Source: Mixophyes australis
Taxonomy: Eukaryota > Chordata > Amphibia > Anura > Limnodynastidae
Reading direction: 5' to 3'
NCBI GenBank assembly: GCA_036250195.1
Contig: JAVHZZ010000003.1
Coordinates: 38,482,335 to 38,546,334, forward strand
DNA length: 64,000 nt
The notes under the pieces were generated by a model, which did no database searches, was not told where the DNA came from, and saw only the letters and a list, made by a program, of their open reading frames with translations. Position numbers and translations under genes: made by a program. Shown in pieces: positions 20,798-33,600 of this stretch (positions within the stretch are counted from its first letter, which is position 1; each line of letters begins with the position of its first letter).

Positions 20798-22682
20798 GGA
20801 CCTAAACTGTTGCTTATTCACTATTAGCACAGATGTCAGTATCATTATAACATATAACTGCTATTTTTCTTGTTGGCAGAGTTTATAGAAGGTGTATATA
20901 TTGTACATTAGAAAGATATTAGAAATCACAGAGGTGATGTGTGACCACATAAAGGCTACAAAGTGAATGCTTTCATACAAAATCACATAAATCGGAACAA
21001 AATAAGCCCTGCTCCGTTCTGACCAAACTCCGCCCACAAATGAGTAAACGAGTGTAAAACCCCACCCACTTTTGGTTAAGCCCCGCCCACCATATTGCAA
21101 CCCACAAAAATGGTATCGTCCTGCCAAAATTGGGACCGTTGGAAGGTATGCATAAAAATCACTTATTAGATAATATTTACAGAAGTATTTACACATATGA
21201 ACATCACTTTACACTATTATACATTAATATCAATGATATTACCAAAATTATAAAATTTTTGCGCTATAAAAAAAATGACTTCCCAGGGATAATAAAATGT
21301 AAAAGGTGGATTCAATGTACAAATACTGTATAAGGTCTTCCTCGCTCTATCCATGGCCTCTCTCTGTGTTTGTTTCAATGAAGCCTTTATCATCGGCATG
21401 TCCGTGAATGTTACCCTCAGCCGTGCATGTATAATGGGGGGACACAGACGAACCCCTTTTGTGTCTATGGAGTCTCCAAATAATACATTTATATTTGACA
21501 GCGGGATCCAAAGGGATGATAGCGTAAAGGAAGAAAGAGGGAATGGAGGTTATGGCGGTAAATGAATACACGAGGATGACGGCTGAACCTCTCTAATAGC
21601 ATGTAACAAAACACGATTTACCAGTGAAGCTGTGCTGTCCTCTTCTACAATATGTCTATGTCTCCTTAGAATAGCTACCAGAGTACACCGAAGCCCAGTC
21701 TAGACCTCTATTTCTATGCTAAGCAGACAAGAGCCCGTAAATACACTGCATTCCACTCTGTGTGCCTGGATAGCAAAGAATGTGGAACGCTGAGTTTGCG
21801 CACACGGAAGTCTAGGAAGGAAAAAGAAAACACTTTGAAGAATCCACTTGACTGCCAATATCAATTTGGCAAAGCAGTAATTTCAGATAAATACAGTTAA
21901 TGAGATGTGTGCTACTGAGTGTACATTAACTACAGAGAACCTTTAATTATAATTTATGGTGTACCAAGAGCTTATGATTCCAGCAGTAGGGGAAAAAAAA
22001 ATATGTAATCATTCATTAAAACTTGGTGCGTTTTGCATACGCGTGGCGCCCAGTCTCGCTGCCAGCGGCACGTCCGTATGCAAAACAAAAAAAATAAAAA
22101 AGCCTCGTTTTTAAACATGATGGGAGATCATGAAAAGTGAATTCAGTAAGAAGAAGCTGAAGGATAATGGCTCTGACACAGGTAATGAAAAACAAATGCT
22201 TCATTTTCTTATCGGACAAGTTGAATATTCCACTGACCTTCTTGAGGATAAAAGTATGAGTATTGATTGAACCAATTAATGAGAGAGCTATAGACTACAA
22301 CGCTAAGAGAATTCAGAGCGAGGCTTCTGTAGACAGTGTTGTGAAATTGAATCTCCGTGCAGAAGAGTTTAGAGGGGTTTTTGATTATGTCCCGGTCTGA
22401 TAACTGGTTGCCTGGGTTACCTGTAGAGATCTGACATTCTACCTGTATCCTGAGGAAGCGTGGAACACATGCAATGAAAGGAATACTTATTGGTTCTACC
22501 TCTGCCAAGTTACTGCCTCTGCTCATCACTTGGGAAGGTTAAGAGGATGTATGAGGATATTAGCATCAGTGGCAATATAGTGGGTACAGGCCTGGATTTC
22601 GGTGACGTAACAGAATTTTGGGTACTGCCCGTTGATGATCTCCATAGGTTTGCAAGTTAATATCAGTATCAGTATGGGGGCA
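20798..22682. other. Non-coding DNA with one MITE-like fragment
   Basis: About 21050-21150 holds CCCCACCCACTTTTGGTTAA, a CGCCCACCATATTGCAACCC block and TTGGAAGGTATGCAT, resembling the end of an 8-bp-TSD MITE. The rest shows no gene. Confidence 0.45.
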
Positions 22683-22900
22683 GGGCCGGTGCTTGGCTCT
22701 CCAGCTCCCCCTGTCCTTCAGTGCACATGCGCCAATCCCTTATATCCTTGCGCTTGTTCCGATACCCACTCTATCTAGAACGGGGAAGCAGAACTATTTT
22801 TAGGCTGGTGGGGTGCCCCAGTAAGCGCCCCACCCTTTTGCCACACTTACCCTGTTCCGTCAGCCCAGGGTGGGGGGGGGGGGGGCATACTAGCTTGTAT
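22683..22900. mobile_element. Possible hAT fragment
   Basis: It starts CAGGGCCGGTGCTTGGCTC, which fits a hAT terminus like GCACCGGCCCTG at 48629-48640 when inverted. No right end was found. A G14 run is at 22872-22885. Confidence 0.3.
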
Positions 22901-23716
22901 AAACAATCTATGACCACTTTAAAGTACAGGTAGAATACATCTACACCTGTACACAAATGGGGTATGGTGGAGGTTGGGTCTCCACGAGAGTTGAGCATGC
23001 AAACAAAGGCAGATATGGAGGAAAATTAGTTGTATGTATAAACATGTTATATAGAGGTGCACTTGATGCCTCAATCTGCCTGCATCTGTGTGACAGGAGC
23101 CTCACATCACTGTGCTGCCGGAGACCCTGCACCTTCTACTATCTCACTCTCAGTCTGTGGCTATCTGCTTCCCTCCCCTCACATGATGCCGCCTCTGTCA
23201 CTTGACACCCTGTCATCACTGACACAGTCACACAAGTGTCCCAGTCACCCTCATCTCCAGCAATACTCTGTGCTGCTGTGAGCATTCAAATGATATGATG
23301 GAGGACATCCCGGACAAGCAGGAGGTGAAGGTTGGATACAATAAGGTGATCTGACCCTTATCAAAGCATAGAAAAATTTGAGAGAGCAAAAATGATATCC
23401 ACTTATAATAACCAACTTAATGCTTCTAAAGGCTACATTTAAATGTAAATTAAAAACTATACATAACTTTGATGATAGTGGTAATAGTGTCATTTTAATC
23501 ACTTGAAGTACCTTTACAACCAAGATGTGATCAAGCCCTTTATACCCTGCTACCTTCCTGGCAAATTAATTTCGGAGATCATGAGAAATAATTATATGTT
23601 CACAAGACAAATCTACCCCTAGAGAAGCTGTTGATAATTAAATATGCCCACTGTGTAAAACAAATATGTCCTGTAAGAAGAGATTTATGGCAAAAAATTT
23701 ACATTATTTTATAAGC
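22901..23716. other. Non-coding DNA, nothing recognised
   Basis: The segment near 23060-23280 is less AT-rich and pyrimidine-biased, but has no convincing frame. Confidence 0.45.
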
Positions 23717-23724
23717 ACCTATAC

Positions 23725-24044
23725 CAGTGTTGGCTAACCTGTGACACTCCAGGTGTTGTGAAACTACAGGTCCCAGCATACCCTTCCAGCAATAAGCTGC
23801 TGTATATTGGCATGCTGGGACTTGTAGTTTCATAAACACCTGGGGCTAGATTTACTAAGCTGCGGGTTTGAAAAAGTTGGGATGTTGCCTATAACAACCA
23901 ATCAGATTCTAGCTTTCATTTATTTAGTACCTTTACAAAATGACAGCTAGAATCTGATTGGTTGCTATAGGCAACATCCCCACTTTTTCAAACCCGCAGC
24001 TTAGTAAATCTAGCCCCTGGAGTGTCACAGGTTAGCCAACACTA
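23725..24044. mobile_element. hAT-type palindromic MITE with perfect 8-bp TSD, interrupted
   Basis: It begins CAGTGTTGGCTAACC and ends GGTTAGCCAACACTA. Identical flanks ACCTATAC are at 23717-23724 and 24045-24052. The arms pair over the TGACACTCCAGGTGTT and CTACAGGTCCCAGCATAC regions. A second MITE lies inside at 23843-24016. An uninterrupted relative is at 35468-35614. Confidence 0.92.
23843..24016. mobile_element. Palindromic MITE nested in a hAT MITE
   Basis: The termini GGGCTAGATTTACTAAG and TTAGTAAATCTAGCCC form a near-perfect hairpin 174 bp long with CCAATCAGATTCTAGCT arms. A 3-bp CTG flanks it on both sides (23840-23842 and 24017-24019). Excision restores the ACACCTGGAGTG seen in the empty relative at 35468-35614. 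The 3-bp duplication suggests PIF/Harbinger. Confidence 0.88.
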
Positions 24045-24076
24045 ACCTATACTCTAGTAGATTGGAATGTCTACAC

Positions 24077-24420
24077 CAGTAATGGGCAACAGGTGTGCCT
24101 AGGACGGCTTGCGGCCCTCTGAGCTTTCATCTGCGGCCCCCAGCTCCTTCCTGCTCTATTGTCAGATCTGAGTGTTATAGCTGGTGACACTTGTACACAC
24201 CCCCACACGTCAGTTGTGTAACAAAACATAACGTTCACCGCCCGCAATAAGCTCTCAGCGCGTGACCACATGACCAGCTGAGCAGCGCCACAAGCCGAGC
24301 AGCGTCATCACAACCAGCGCGGACGAAGTACGCATGCATCGGACTCTACACACAAGCAGCCTGCATGCACCGTTTTAATGATTTTGCCGCCGACCTGCTA
24401 CGCTTCACAGGGCGATTCAA
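24077..24420. mobile_element. Possible hAT element start, right end unresolved
   Basis: CAGTAATGGGCAACAGG at 24077 looks like a hAT left terminus and is followed by a CG-richer block (GCGGCCCTCTGAGC, AGCAGCGTCATCAC). I found no matching right end or duplication; 24420 is approximate. Confidence 0.3.
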
Positions 24421-27310
24421 GTCCACGTGTATCAAACATCAAATGTTCAAAAGTTACTTTTAAAACTTGGAAAATCCATTGAAAAAAGGTGCCGGGACTC
24501 AGTTCTGTGAGTTCTATGACAAAAAAAGCACTGAGAATAACTAAATGGTAGAAGAGACAAAACATTTCTTTGTTTGTCCTTAGGCCGAAAAAAAAACCCT
24601 GCATTGTAGAAACATTTAAATCTTTCATGGCAAATGTTATTTTATTTTGCTCTCTTAATGAACCACCATGCAGCCATTTTGCTCTCAGGCTTTTAAAATC
24701 AAATCAACAATGACATTCAAGGAAAATGTAAAAAGACATGAAAGAACTAAATGAATACTTGAGGTTCCTTTCAGGTGTAGAGTGCACAGAGAACACATCT
24801 ATAGGTAGACCACGATGTACTAAGTAGAAGACGGGGCGGTGGCCATCGTTCGTCTTTGTAGCACTAATGAAAGAAAAAGGATTTTAAAATAATGAACTAA
24901 GCGTTACGTGACGCGGGCTTTATTGCTTCCATTCTCACCTAGTATAGCAGAACAGTAACCTGCCCAGCAAACGTGCACAGTCTAATCTGCTGTGCGCAAC
25001 GCGTCTTTGAGGCGGACGCACATTGTGGTCTCTTTAAATTAAATATGGATCAAAGACGTAGCTGGGACCGGCCAGCGGATTAAGTCAAGACCATTTTACC
25101 GTAGCAGTCGGCACAGGAATATTCATAAGTCATGGGCAGTGTCATTGATTAAACACAGATACTCTAATTAAAAAACCTTTCCAAGCTGATTTCCAAAGCA
25201 TCGACTTCTGCAGCAACAGAAGATAAAAAAAAGAGTAACGATATTTTGATGTTTAGTTTAACTCCCTCTGATTTAGTAGTTTCTCCCTTGCTGCGCTGCT
25301 GACTTGGGGTTAAGATGTGTTTTAAGGCTTCTGTACATAGTAATAATTGGGATATCTTGGGATGAGACATGGATTTGGCAGACTTGAGACAATCGGACAG
25401 TATGTTGGCAGTGATCAGCTTCGGGGTTTAGAATCACAGAGCTGGCTGCATTCTGAAGTAGATAAATTAGATTAGTCATTTTGAGTCGAATGCTCTTCTA
25501 CACACCATCAAGAAGACATTCCGTAGGGGGGGGGGGGGGGGTTATTCTGGAGGTGAGGAGATGTTTATTTCCTTATCTTCTTAATAAAGAGTAAACAAAA
25601 GAGGGAAAGCATTGAAATATCGCCTGTTTGATCCGTTAAATTAAAAATAAACATGAATTTCCAAGAAAATAAAAAAATAAGAGAAATAGTTATCCTCAAT
25701 GAATAGAAGGCAGGGTAACACTGCCAATGGCCATATGGGTGAAATTGGCTCTTGCGGGGCAAGACGGGTTTGATCAGGAGCAGAAGATACTGCGGCAGCA
25801 ACAGTGGAGTGCACAGTGATACCTATATTTGGGGCATTACTACAACTGCTTGTTATTGAGCTGTTGGCATATTAGTGGGCACTAAAATGACTAATGATGG
25901 CTTAATACTGGATGTTACTGTATGCTGCCAGTCCAAACCGACTGGGTCGTTATTGGGCATCTTGGTAAACGAGGTGAGAAGATGAATGTGGATGGTCGAT
26001 ATTGACCCGTGAGTTTATTCATCTCACGACAGCGTTAACAGGCCCCAGTGACACCAAAAGAAATTGAGCTGTTCAGCAGCCGAATGGGTGGAAATCATTC
26101 AAATTGGCCACTTACACCCATGGCTCCATAGCCAAATTGTTCTCTGGTCCTATCATGGAGTGCACTATGTGTAACCGGACTAATGCTGACCTGTTCGGTC
26201 TCTTGAGAACCAATCAATACCTCGGGCTAGGGGATCCTAAATCATTTGCATTATTAAGATGTTAAAATATAAATTGTACTATTTGTGTTCACCTTATCTA
26301 GACAAAGTAAATGAAATAAAACTTGTACAGCCCTTTTGTTGAGTCATAGTCCATGGTCAAGCCCTACCTGATTATCTACCACGAACCTAGAGTTTAGATG
26401 ACAGAACAAACAAAAAAGATATTCTTCATTCTTAATTGTGTATATTGCATAGTGCTCACAATTAAACCAAATAAGTTTAGTAGTAAAATGACTACACTAA
26501 TAATTATTTTTAATTGAGGATCCCTCTGCAGAAAGAAACTATCTCGGGTGAAGAAGATTGTCCAAAGATCATTATGAAAACAAGAGACATAGGACAAGAT
26601 GCAAAGGAAAATACTATAGAATTAAACACGCTGAGGACATGTTAAACATGTGAGTGTGCTGTACTCCAACTCCGAAATTTTCGCCATAAAGGCAAACAAC
26701 TATAACTTTTCCCGACAGTCTATTTTGTTTTTTCCTGGTATGCAGTTAAGAGTCGAGTTACGCATTGGACAAACTATGCTCGCTGGGCATTCAACACATT
26801 GTCTTGTTAATCCAAAGGAATCCACCAGCATCAACACTTATGATAGTCAGTGTTATGTATGTATGTGCCCAGCTGCCTATGGGTCTCTACTGTGGACTCT
26901 TCATTCTACTGCTGGTCGGTCTCCACCTCATTGAACCTTCAAGTCATTATAATCTGTGATGCTTTTTTTACAGTATTGGTTCAAGTCAATTACAGTAAGG
27001 AAGTCCAAACTCTGTAGTTTCATATACAAATAACAATTCTTAGCTAAAAAAAAACCATGGCGCCCAGCTCTGTGTCCAAAAGGGGCGAGGTCTACTGAAT
27101 TATGTGAAGCCTACAAAAATATTGGATGGTTGGGGAGATTTAGCTAATTCCTGGCTAATGTTAACACAATTTTTTTATGTGGAATGCTAGTAAGAAAGAA
27201 CGTCTATAGTACTATTATATATAACGGGGGACTGTGGAGAGTATCCCTGTCTAGTGAAATCAACCCTGAAGGCAACTTTCCCCAAAGAAAATTCCACGTC
27301 CTTTATGCAA
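24421..27310. other. AT-rich, apparently single-copy DNA
   Basis: A G16 run is at 25526-25541. A weak exon candidate is at 26746-26860 and is described in the findings. No domain-bearing ORF and no repeat relationship was found elsewhere. Confidence 0.45.

Positions 27311-27357
<47 letters not shown>
27311..27357. repeat. (TA)n microsatellite
   Basis: A TA run of about 23 units. Confidence 0.95.
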
Positions 27358-27361
<4 letters not shown>

Positions 27362-27424
27362 TAAGATATGCTTCATGGTGTCATTCCCACCCATTCCGTT
27401 ACTTCCCTGTTGTTGACTATAGAC

Positions 27425-27634
27425 CATACCGACCAAATGAAGGGGGGGGGGGGGGGTGCAACAAACTGCATCATTTGGGTCCTGCCCCCACAATGCAATG
27501 ACATGGAAACGTCATTTTGCTGCAGGGGCTGGGCCAAATGACGCGATTCACCACGAAACGCGTCATGGAGGCTCGCAGGATGTGGGAGAATGACCAGGAA
27601 AACTCCCGGTCATTCCACGAGACTGGGAAGTATG
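27425..27634. mobile_element. MITE, CATACTTGCC family
   Basis: It begins CATACCGACCAAATGAAG with a G15 run (27442-27456) and ends ACTGGGAAGTATG. The interior has GACGCGATTCACCACGAAAC. Flanks CTATAGAC and GTATGGAC match at 6 of 8. Confidence 0.6.
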
Positions 27635-28012
27635 GTATGGACTTGACAATTGTATACTGTTATAAGCTGAAGAATCTAAATTACTATATGTGTGTGTGAC
27701 ATGAATCTTCCATCTTTCCCCCCAAGCACCCCCCTCCCATTCTTTTACCTTCCTTAAGCACAGGGGTACTGCACCATAGACTAGCATGTTCTGTTATAAT
27801 AATGAATAATGTATTTTTTGTAGAGTTATTCATAAATGTACAAAGCTGATGAAAAACCACCGGTATATTTAGGTCCAATCTATGTAAATAAAGGAGAGCC
27901 TGGCTTATTAACCTTTATAAAGGCGGGTACTGGACAAATGCTGGTGGGCACAAGATTGCCTAAAAATATATAAACATTGCCTCATTTTTGTACAATATTC
28001 CATGATTGATAT
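27635..28012. other. Non-coding DNA, nothing recognised
   Basis: Contains a short CCCCCCAAGCACCCCCCTCC tract near 27719; no gene. Confidence 0.5.
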
Positions 28013-28015
28013 ATA

Positions 28016-28336
28016 GGGCCTGAGTCATTAAGGAGAGTAAAGCATAAAAAAAGGTGCAACTTTGCACCTGGGCAAAACCATGTTGCATTGGAGGGGGAGG
28101 CAAATGTAAAATGTGAGGACAGATGTATAGCTGGATTAGGCCATGTTCTAGACCAACTTTCAATTTCAGTGTAAAAATAAAGCTATTAAGTATTTGTGAG
28201 CTAGATGAAAAAACAGCCAGTATTTAACGTATGTGCAAAATAATAAACTAATCTGCACCCCTTGCACTGTAACATGGTTTGTCCCGGAGAAAACGTACTC
28301 CTCTTTTTGCCTTACTTTCTTTAATGACTCAGGACC
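28016..28336. mobile_element. MITE with 3-bp TSD, GGGCCTGAGTCATTAAGG family
   Basis: The termini GGGCCTGAGTCATTAAGG and CTTTAATGACTCAGGACC are inverted repeats. Flanking ATA occurs on both sides (28013-28015 and 28337-28339). The interior includes CTTTGCACCTGGGCAAAACC near the left end and a related CATGGTTTGTCCCGGAG near the right. I recall closely similar elements as abundant in frogs, without having checked. Confidence 0.8.
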
Positions 28337-28339
28337 ATA

Positions 28340-29689
28340 GGGTGTAACCACAGTAGGCATAGAAAAATCTAAGTGTAACATTATTAATATGACTTATCAT
28401 TTGTAATAATTAAATAATTCTTAAAGCTCCCATTACAATGATTACATCGTTCTCCTATTTGAGAATGTAATAAGCCTCCTGGTACCTGATTGTGAATGGA
28501 ATCCCAGCTGCCGACCCGACAGTAAAATCTCCACACGAGATGTAGAAATGTTATTAGCTCAGGTATGTCAATCAAGATGACTAATGAAGTTCCAAATCTA
28601 TATTATAAACCAGTGTATCTGAGCGCTGCCTATAGGGACAGATACCGCGCGGGTTCTCACGCTGGAGTTGGATTAATTACAGGTATTAGATCTACGCGAC
28701 CCTGTTACTGTCAACCAAGTTTAGAACATTTACAAACAGACCTAGTTAAGATGCAACTCATTTAACACTTTCAGTTCCCCAATTTAAGGACACAGGGCCG
28801 GCAAAGACTGAGCAAGTAATCAGTGGGGTCCTATCGCTCTGTACCTAAATCAGTACCCAAAGCTGTTATACTGAATTAACCCCTCCTCCATCCCAAAAAA
28901 AGGTAAAATATTTGCATATTTTTTTTTGGGTGAGGTACCATCCTCCCCTAAAATTAGCAGAATCACAGGGACGCTCACAACCTTACCAGAAGGAGGCTCA
29001 TTAGGATTACCTAAAAATAACACTCATTTTGTGGCATTCTCTTTTAATGCTACTGCAAACCGTTCTCTTGAGTCATAGAATCCAATAATTTGCCTTACAA
29101 ATAAACAAGTTAAACCAAACAAATGGGCTATAGTAATACAAAATCTAAACCGAAATAAGATCTCAAGCTTTTGTTTCGTTATGTTACTCTTATTTCATAT
29201 TGATTGTGTAATGCACCTCACTCACACTATATGTAATTCAGTGTCTATTGTCATATTATATATGACGGTGGAATTGTGTCTGGAGGTTGTAATAAAAATA
29301 CTGAAAAGAAACAACTCCACGCACGCCAGGCGCTCTGCGACAGGGAATGGAGTTTTAAGCGAACACTACAATTTATCTGTATGACATAAAACATGGAACA
29401 ATTTTCAGGGTGATTTATCAAGGAGAAACTTAAACAGGACTGTGTCTCAGAGTGTGCTTGGTTTGGTGCGGCTTGCTAAAGAAGAACTGGCAGCTTTTCA
29501 AGTAGTGATGCAGCCGTGTGTTCATTCCGAGACGTACCTTCCTGCTCACTATGGCATAGGTGGGTTTAGCAAGAACTTGTCAGTGAAATTAAGAATTTTG
29601 GAAAACCGAAAGAAAAAAACAAACCCAATATCAATTGTGATCAAACCATTCTCTATTTCTTGTTTATTATAGATAGGACAAAGACATAG
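28340..29689. other. AT-rich non-coding DNA, nothing recognised
   Basis: The frame at 29442-29672 shows no domain. Confidence 0.5.
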
Positions 29690-30675
29690 TGGTATATTTA
29701 CTAAACTGCGGATTTGAAAAAAAGAGGTGTCGCCTATAGCAGCCAATCAGATTTTAGGGGCGGAATTCAATTGTCCGCAAGGTTTTTTTTTTTACACCGC
29801 GTTCAAGTCATTTTAACGCTCTTTTTTATCATTTTCGAGCAGGTTAAATTTACCCCGCAATTCAATTCCATTTTGAACGCTCAGTTTTTTTTTCATGAAA
29901 CGGTCCTCTCGCGCTCCTGTAGGTGGTCTATTGAAAGTATAGGGTGTGTGAGAGGCAGCCGCGTTAAAAGCTATTCAATTGTTTTTTAACACGGTTAAAC
30001 AGGCAAATACTCTTTGGGGTGTGTTAAAAATAAAAAACCTCTGAAAAGTATTTGAAATCATGTAATAATGTGTAAAAAAAAGTTAACAACTTATGTTTAT
30101 CACTAATGCCTGACATGTAAAAGTTGATTTTCTTGTGAAAAAATAATGAAATAAAAAAAAACATAAAAAAAATAATAAAATAAAATCATTAATTAATTAT
30201 CTTTATGTATGTTTTTGGCACAAATATGAATGTAGTAATGTGTTTTGACATGGTATAGATGATTCTATGGTAAAAAAAAATAGTTAAATTAAAAAATATG
30301 CTAAAGAAAGTACTGTAATGTAGATATCATCAATGTGTAATGCAATCTAATGTATGAAAATGTATGCAAAACCTTTTTTTGTGTTATACATGGCCGCGTT
30401 AAAACTCCCCTTCACTCCTCTAAAAACTCGCAAACACAATGATTAACGCGTGCAATTCTTTTACAATTGAATTGCACAAGTTTTCTCGCTGCGCTAACTA
30501 AAAACGGTCGCTATTGCATTTAAAAACCCGCGGGAGATTTTTTTTTTTCTTACGCTGCGGGGAAAAAAAAAAATTGCGGACAATTGAATACCCCCCCTAG
30601 TTGTCATTTTGTAGAATGCACTAAATAAATGACAGCTAGAATCTGATTGGTTGCTATAGGCAACTTCTCCATAGA
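29690..30675. mobile_element. Palindromic MITE split by a second MITE
   Basis: The left arm (29690-29757) has TTTACTAAACTGCGGATTTG and CAGCCAATCAGATTTTAG. The right arm (30598-30675) has GACAGCTAGAATCTGATTGG and CTATAGGCAACTTCTCCA. Together they match the 174-bp family at 23843 and 37919. The far right terminus is lost. The 840 bp between belong to a younger element. Confidence 0.8.
29758..30597. mobile_element. MITE nested in a MITE, ATTCAATTGTCCGC family
   Basis: The termini GGGCGGAATTCAATTGTCCG and CGGACAATTGAATACCCCCC are inverted repeats. The 3-bp TAG is on both sides (29755-29757 and 30598-30600). The interior is AT-rich with long T and A tracts and no ORF. The element at 34959-35190 has a related end (GGGGGTATTCAATTG), so both likely use the same transposase class. 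Confidence 0.85.
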
Positions 30676-33600
30676 GGCTGATGCAGAGGGAGCGTGTTTA
30701 GCAAAAAAAATTATTTTTTTGGGACAGGGGCTTGTTTCTGCAGTATTAGAGAAGTTTCATTGGGGCGTAAGTGTCTGTGACCAGGTGCAAATACCACTGT
30801 TGCCGCTCAGCACAGATCTTAAGATGCGTACGGCTCGGGGTATGGGCAAAAATATGTTATTTTTACTTGCGAATGTTTTTTGGCATAAATTATGTCCAGC
30901 AGGCGACCAACTTTGCATATTCTATACACATATGTAGCTGGGTGCTGTAATAATTTGCTTATTTATATGTTTTCAGCTACATTGTAGTGAGCTATAAAAT
31001 TTGAATGGATTATTAGTAAAGTGTCATTCTAGAAAATTTACAAAACCGGGGGAAAATGCACAGATGTGATTATTCTTTGTCATATGTGGTATCATGCGTG
31101 CATTTCTGCAAACCTGCACAAACAAATGAAAGTGAAAAGCTCTGGAGTACGGCGCAGGGATTATTAGGAGTGGACAGAATACCTAAAGTGTGAGCGTTTT
31201 CATCAGACGAAGGTACAAGCACTCTACAGCCTCATTTTCAGTCCTTTGGGACAAGACTGTTGTGAGATAACGAATGATACAATCTGCCAGAACGGATACT
31301 GTCCTCATGAATGCATGGGAGACATCAAGCCAAGATGATGTTTCATGGAAATGGTTGTATGAACGACAGGGCCTAGGCTAGTACTGCTGACTGAACATGG
31401 TGTGGCGCTTTAGCAGGAAATTACCAGATGAAATTCGCACCAATCTGCTATTTTACCAATAACCAGAGACCGGCTGGGATAATAATTCCGAACCATTTCT
31501 TATCTGCTGCTGCAAGACATTGTTACCTCATAATGCTAAGCTGCCAATTACAGTCTCCAGGCGCGCAAATGTATTTTAACTGCTGACACAAACGTATACT
31601 TAAATAACAGTGATTGATGAAACAGAGAATATATTACCATTGTGATTGCATTATTATATAGAACTAATCATGCAATAAATGGTATCTTTAGAAGCATAAA
31701 GCTGTTACTAACTTGTGTTGAGTAAAGACAAGCTTAAAATCCTGAAAGCTCTTTGAATAACTGAAGTTCTATAGAAAATGATGTCGTTCAGTCAATAATT
31801 TATTCGTACTTTTATCTCTCTATCCACCTTCTTCTTTCTAGGTAGATTTTCTCTAAAGTTGGACATCTGCTGATTATCATATGCAATTTTGGGCCAAGGG
31901 GTAGGCGGCCAAATTGGACAATATCCGGCCGTTCGGTGTTCGAGCAAAAGGTCAACAGGGTCCAGTCGCGGTCATCTTAAGACCACATATATGAACACAC
32001 CCAATAATGATCCAATCGTTGTTACCAAGCCATAAATGCTGCAATATTGGGTAAACTAAATTATAGTACAGCGTTTATGGCCAGCATAAAAAATGGATTA
32101 TATGCAAGTGAGGGGAAAAGATTGCGCCGTTTATTCCACGTGGGCTTCGGTAAGAGCAATGAAACCATTAATACAAACAATACGATTCCTATTTCTTGTA
32201 AAATGTGTGCAACTAAGACTTTTGCATTTTTATCTACAGTAGAAATGGCAGTTGTTTTGCTGGCTATAGCAGTGTGCTGGGGTAATTTTCTGTGTGTTTG
32301 CTCCTTTTAGGATAACCCCACCCTTTCAAGCAGCTGCTATGAGCCTATAAATTGATTGAGCAACTTCCACTTCTGTATTTGTCTGAGAGGCATGTTGGTG
32401 TCAGTAGCTGAGAGGGGGTACTGGCGCTGAATAGCTGTTTGGAGGCTTCTGGGGTACCTCTTTGGTAAGTTGGCTCTCAATTTAAAAACACATATGTATG
32501 GCCCAGATATATGGGACTCTTAATGTTTAGAGTTAGGACCACCCTATTAGCAAAAGCGCCGTGGAGTGACGGGTGGCTTTAACATACATTTGCAAATTTG
32601 TGCAACTAAGACCTTTGCATTTTTATCTACAGTAGAAATGTCAGGTCTTTTGCTGGTTATAGCAGTGTGCTGGGGGAATTTTCTGTGAGTTTATAAAACA
32701 CTGTAAAGGTCTTTTTAAGGAAAAGGTATTCACGGAAATGTGTTATAAAAATAGCTTTGCCTCACTCAAGGAATAATGGGCACAGACACGCAAATCATTC
32801 ATTCTTTTGGCTAACTGCATCTAACACCGCTGAATTAATAGCATCTACACAGACAGATATTACGCAGCTGTACGTCTTATAATCCTTTTTTGTTTTAATA
32901 TTAGGCCAGAATATTACACCTCACAGTTAAGGATTCATCCTATAGTCACACACACCAGACCTAATCAAGGTGCTGGTATGTGTTTGGACCATCTTAAGTC
33001 TACCCATAGAATATGCAAACTCCATGTAGATGGCAGCTTGTATAATTACTATGTTTATGCCACGATCCACAATTCCTTAAGTGAGGAAAAAACCCTACAT
33101 TTTGGGGGTTATATGAGGCAATGCTATTTTATATCAAGGAACACACAAATGCCATTTTTTTTAAAGGGCTTTAACTGAATTTTCTTCATAGAGAAGAGCT
33201 TCTTGACCCATTCAACCCCATCCCTAATTGTAGTTCTCTTTGATGTTTGCAAGCCCTTGACGTGGCTGTGTGTGTAGGTGATGTGGTCAGACAAGGAGCA
33301 GAATAATGCATTATGTGTAGCACTTACAGAACGGAAATAACCAAATCTTTTGCTAGTACGTCTGCTACTCATATTCTTCCACTGACCACGGCTTTCTACG
33401 TTAACTCTAGAATACACTCAGAAGCCGATTGATTAACCATGTTCTGCATACAGCTATCTCCAACATAGCCCATATATTAATACACTGTACGGTTATTTTT
33501 TTCCCTTACCATCTCGTAAATCTATTAAATCGTCTCCTACAGCAATTCCAAAGTTATCTTACAACTGAAGGCCAAAGGGCTTATCTGTTTCTGTATTAAT

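Noticed and set aside
27184..27501. 105-codon ORF
   Set aside because: Its middle is the TA microsatellite read as alternating Tyr and Ile.
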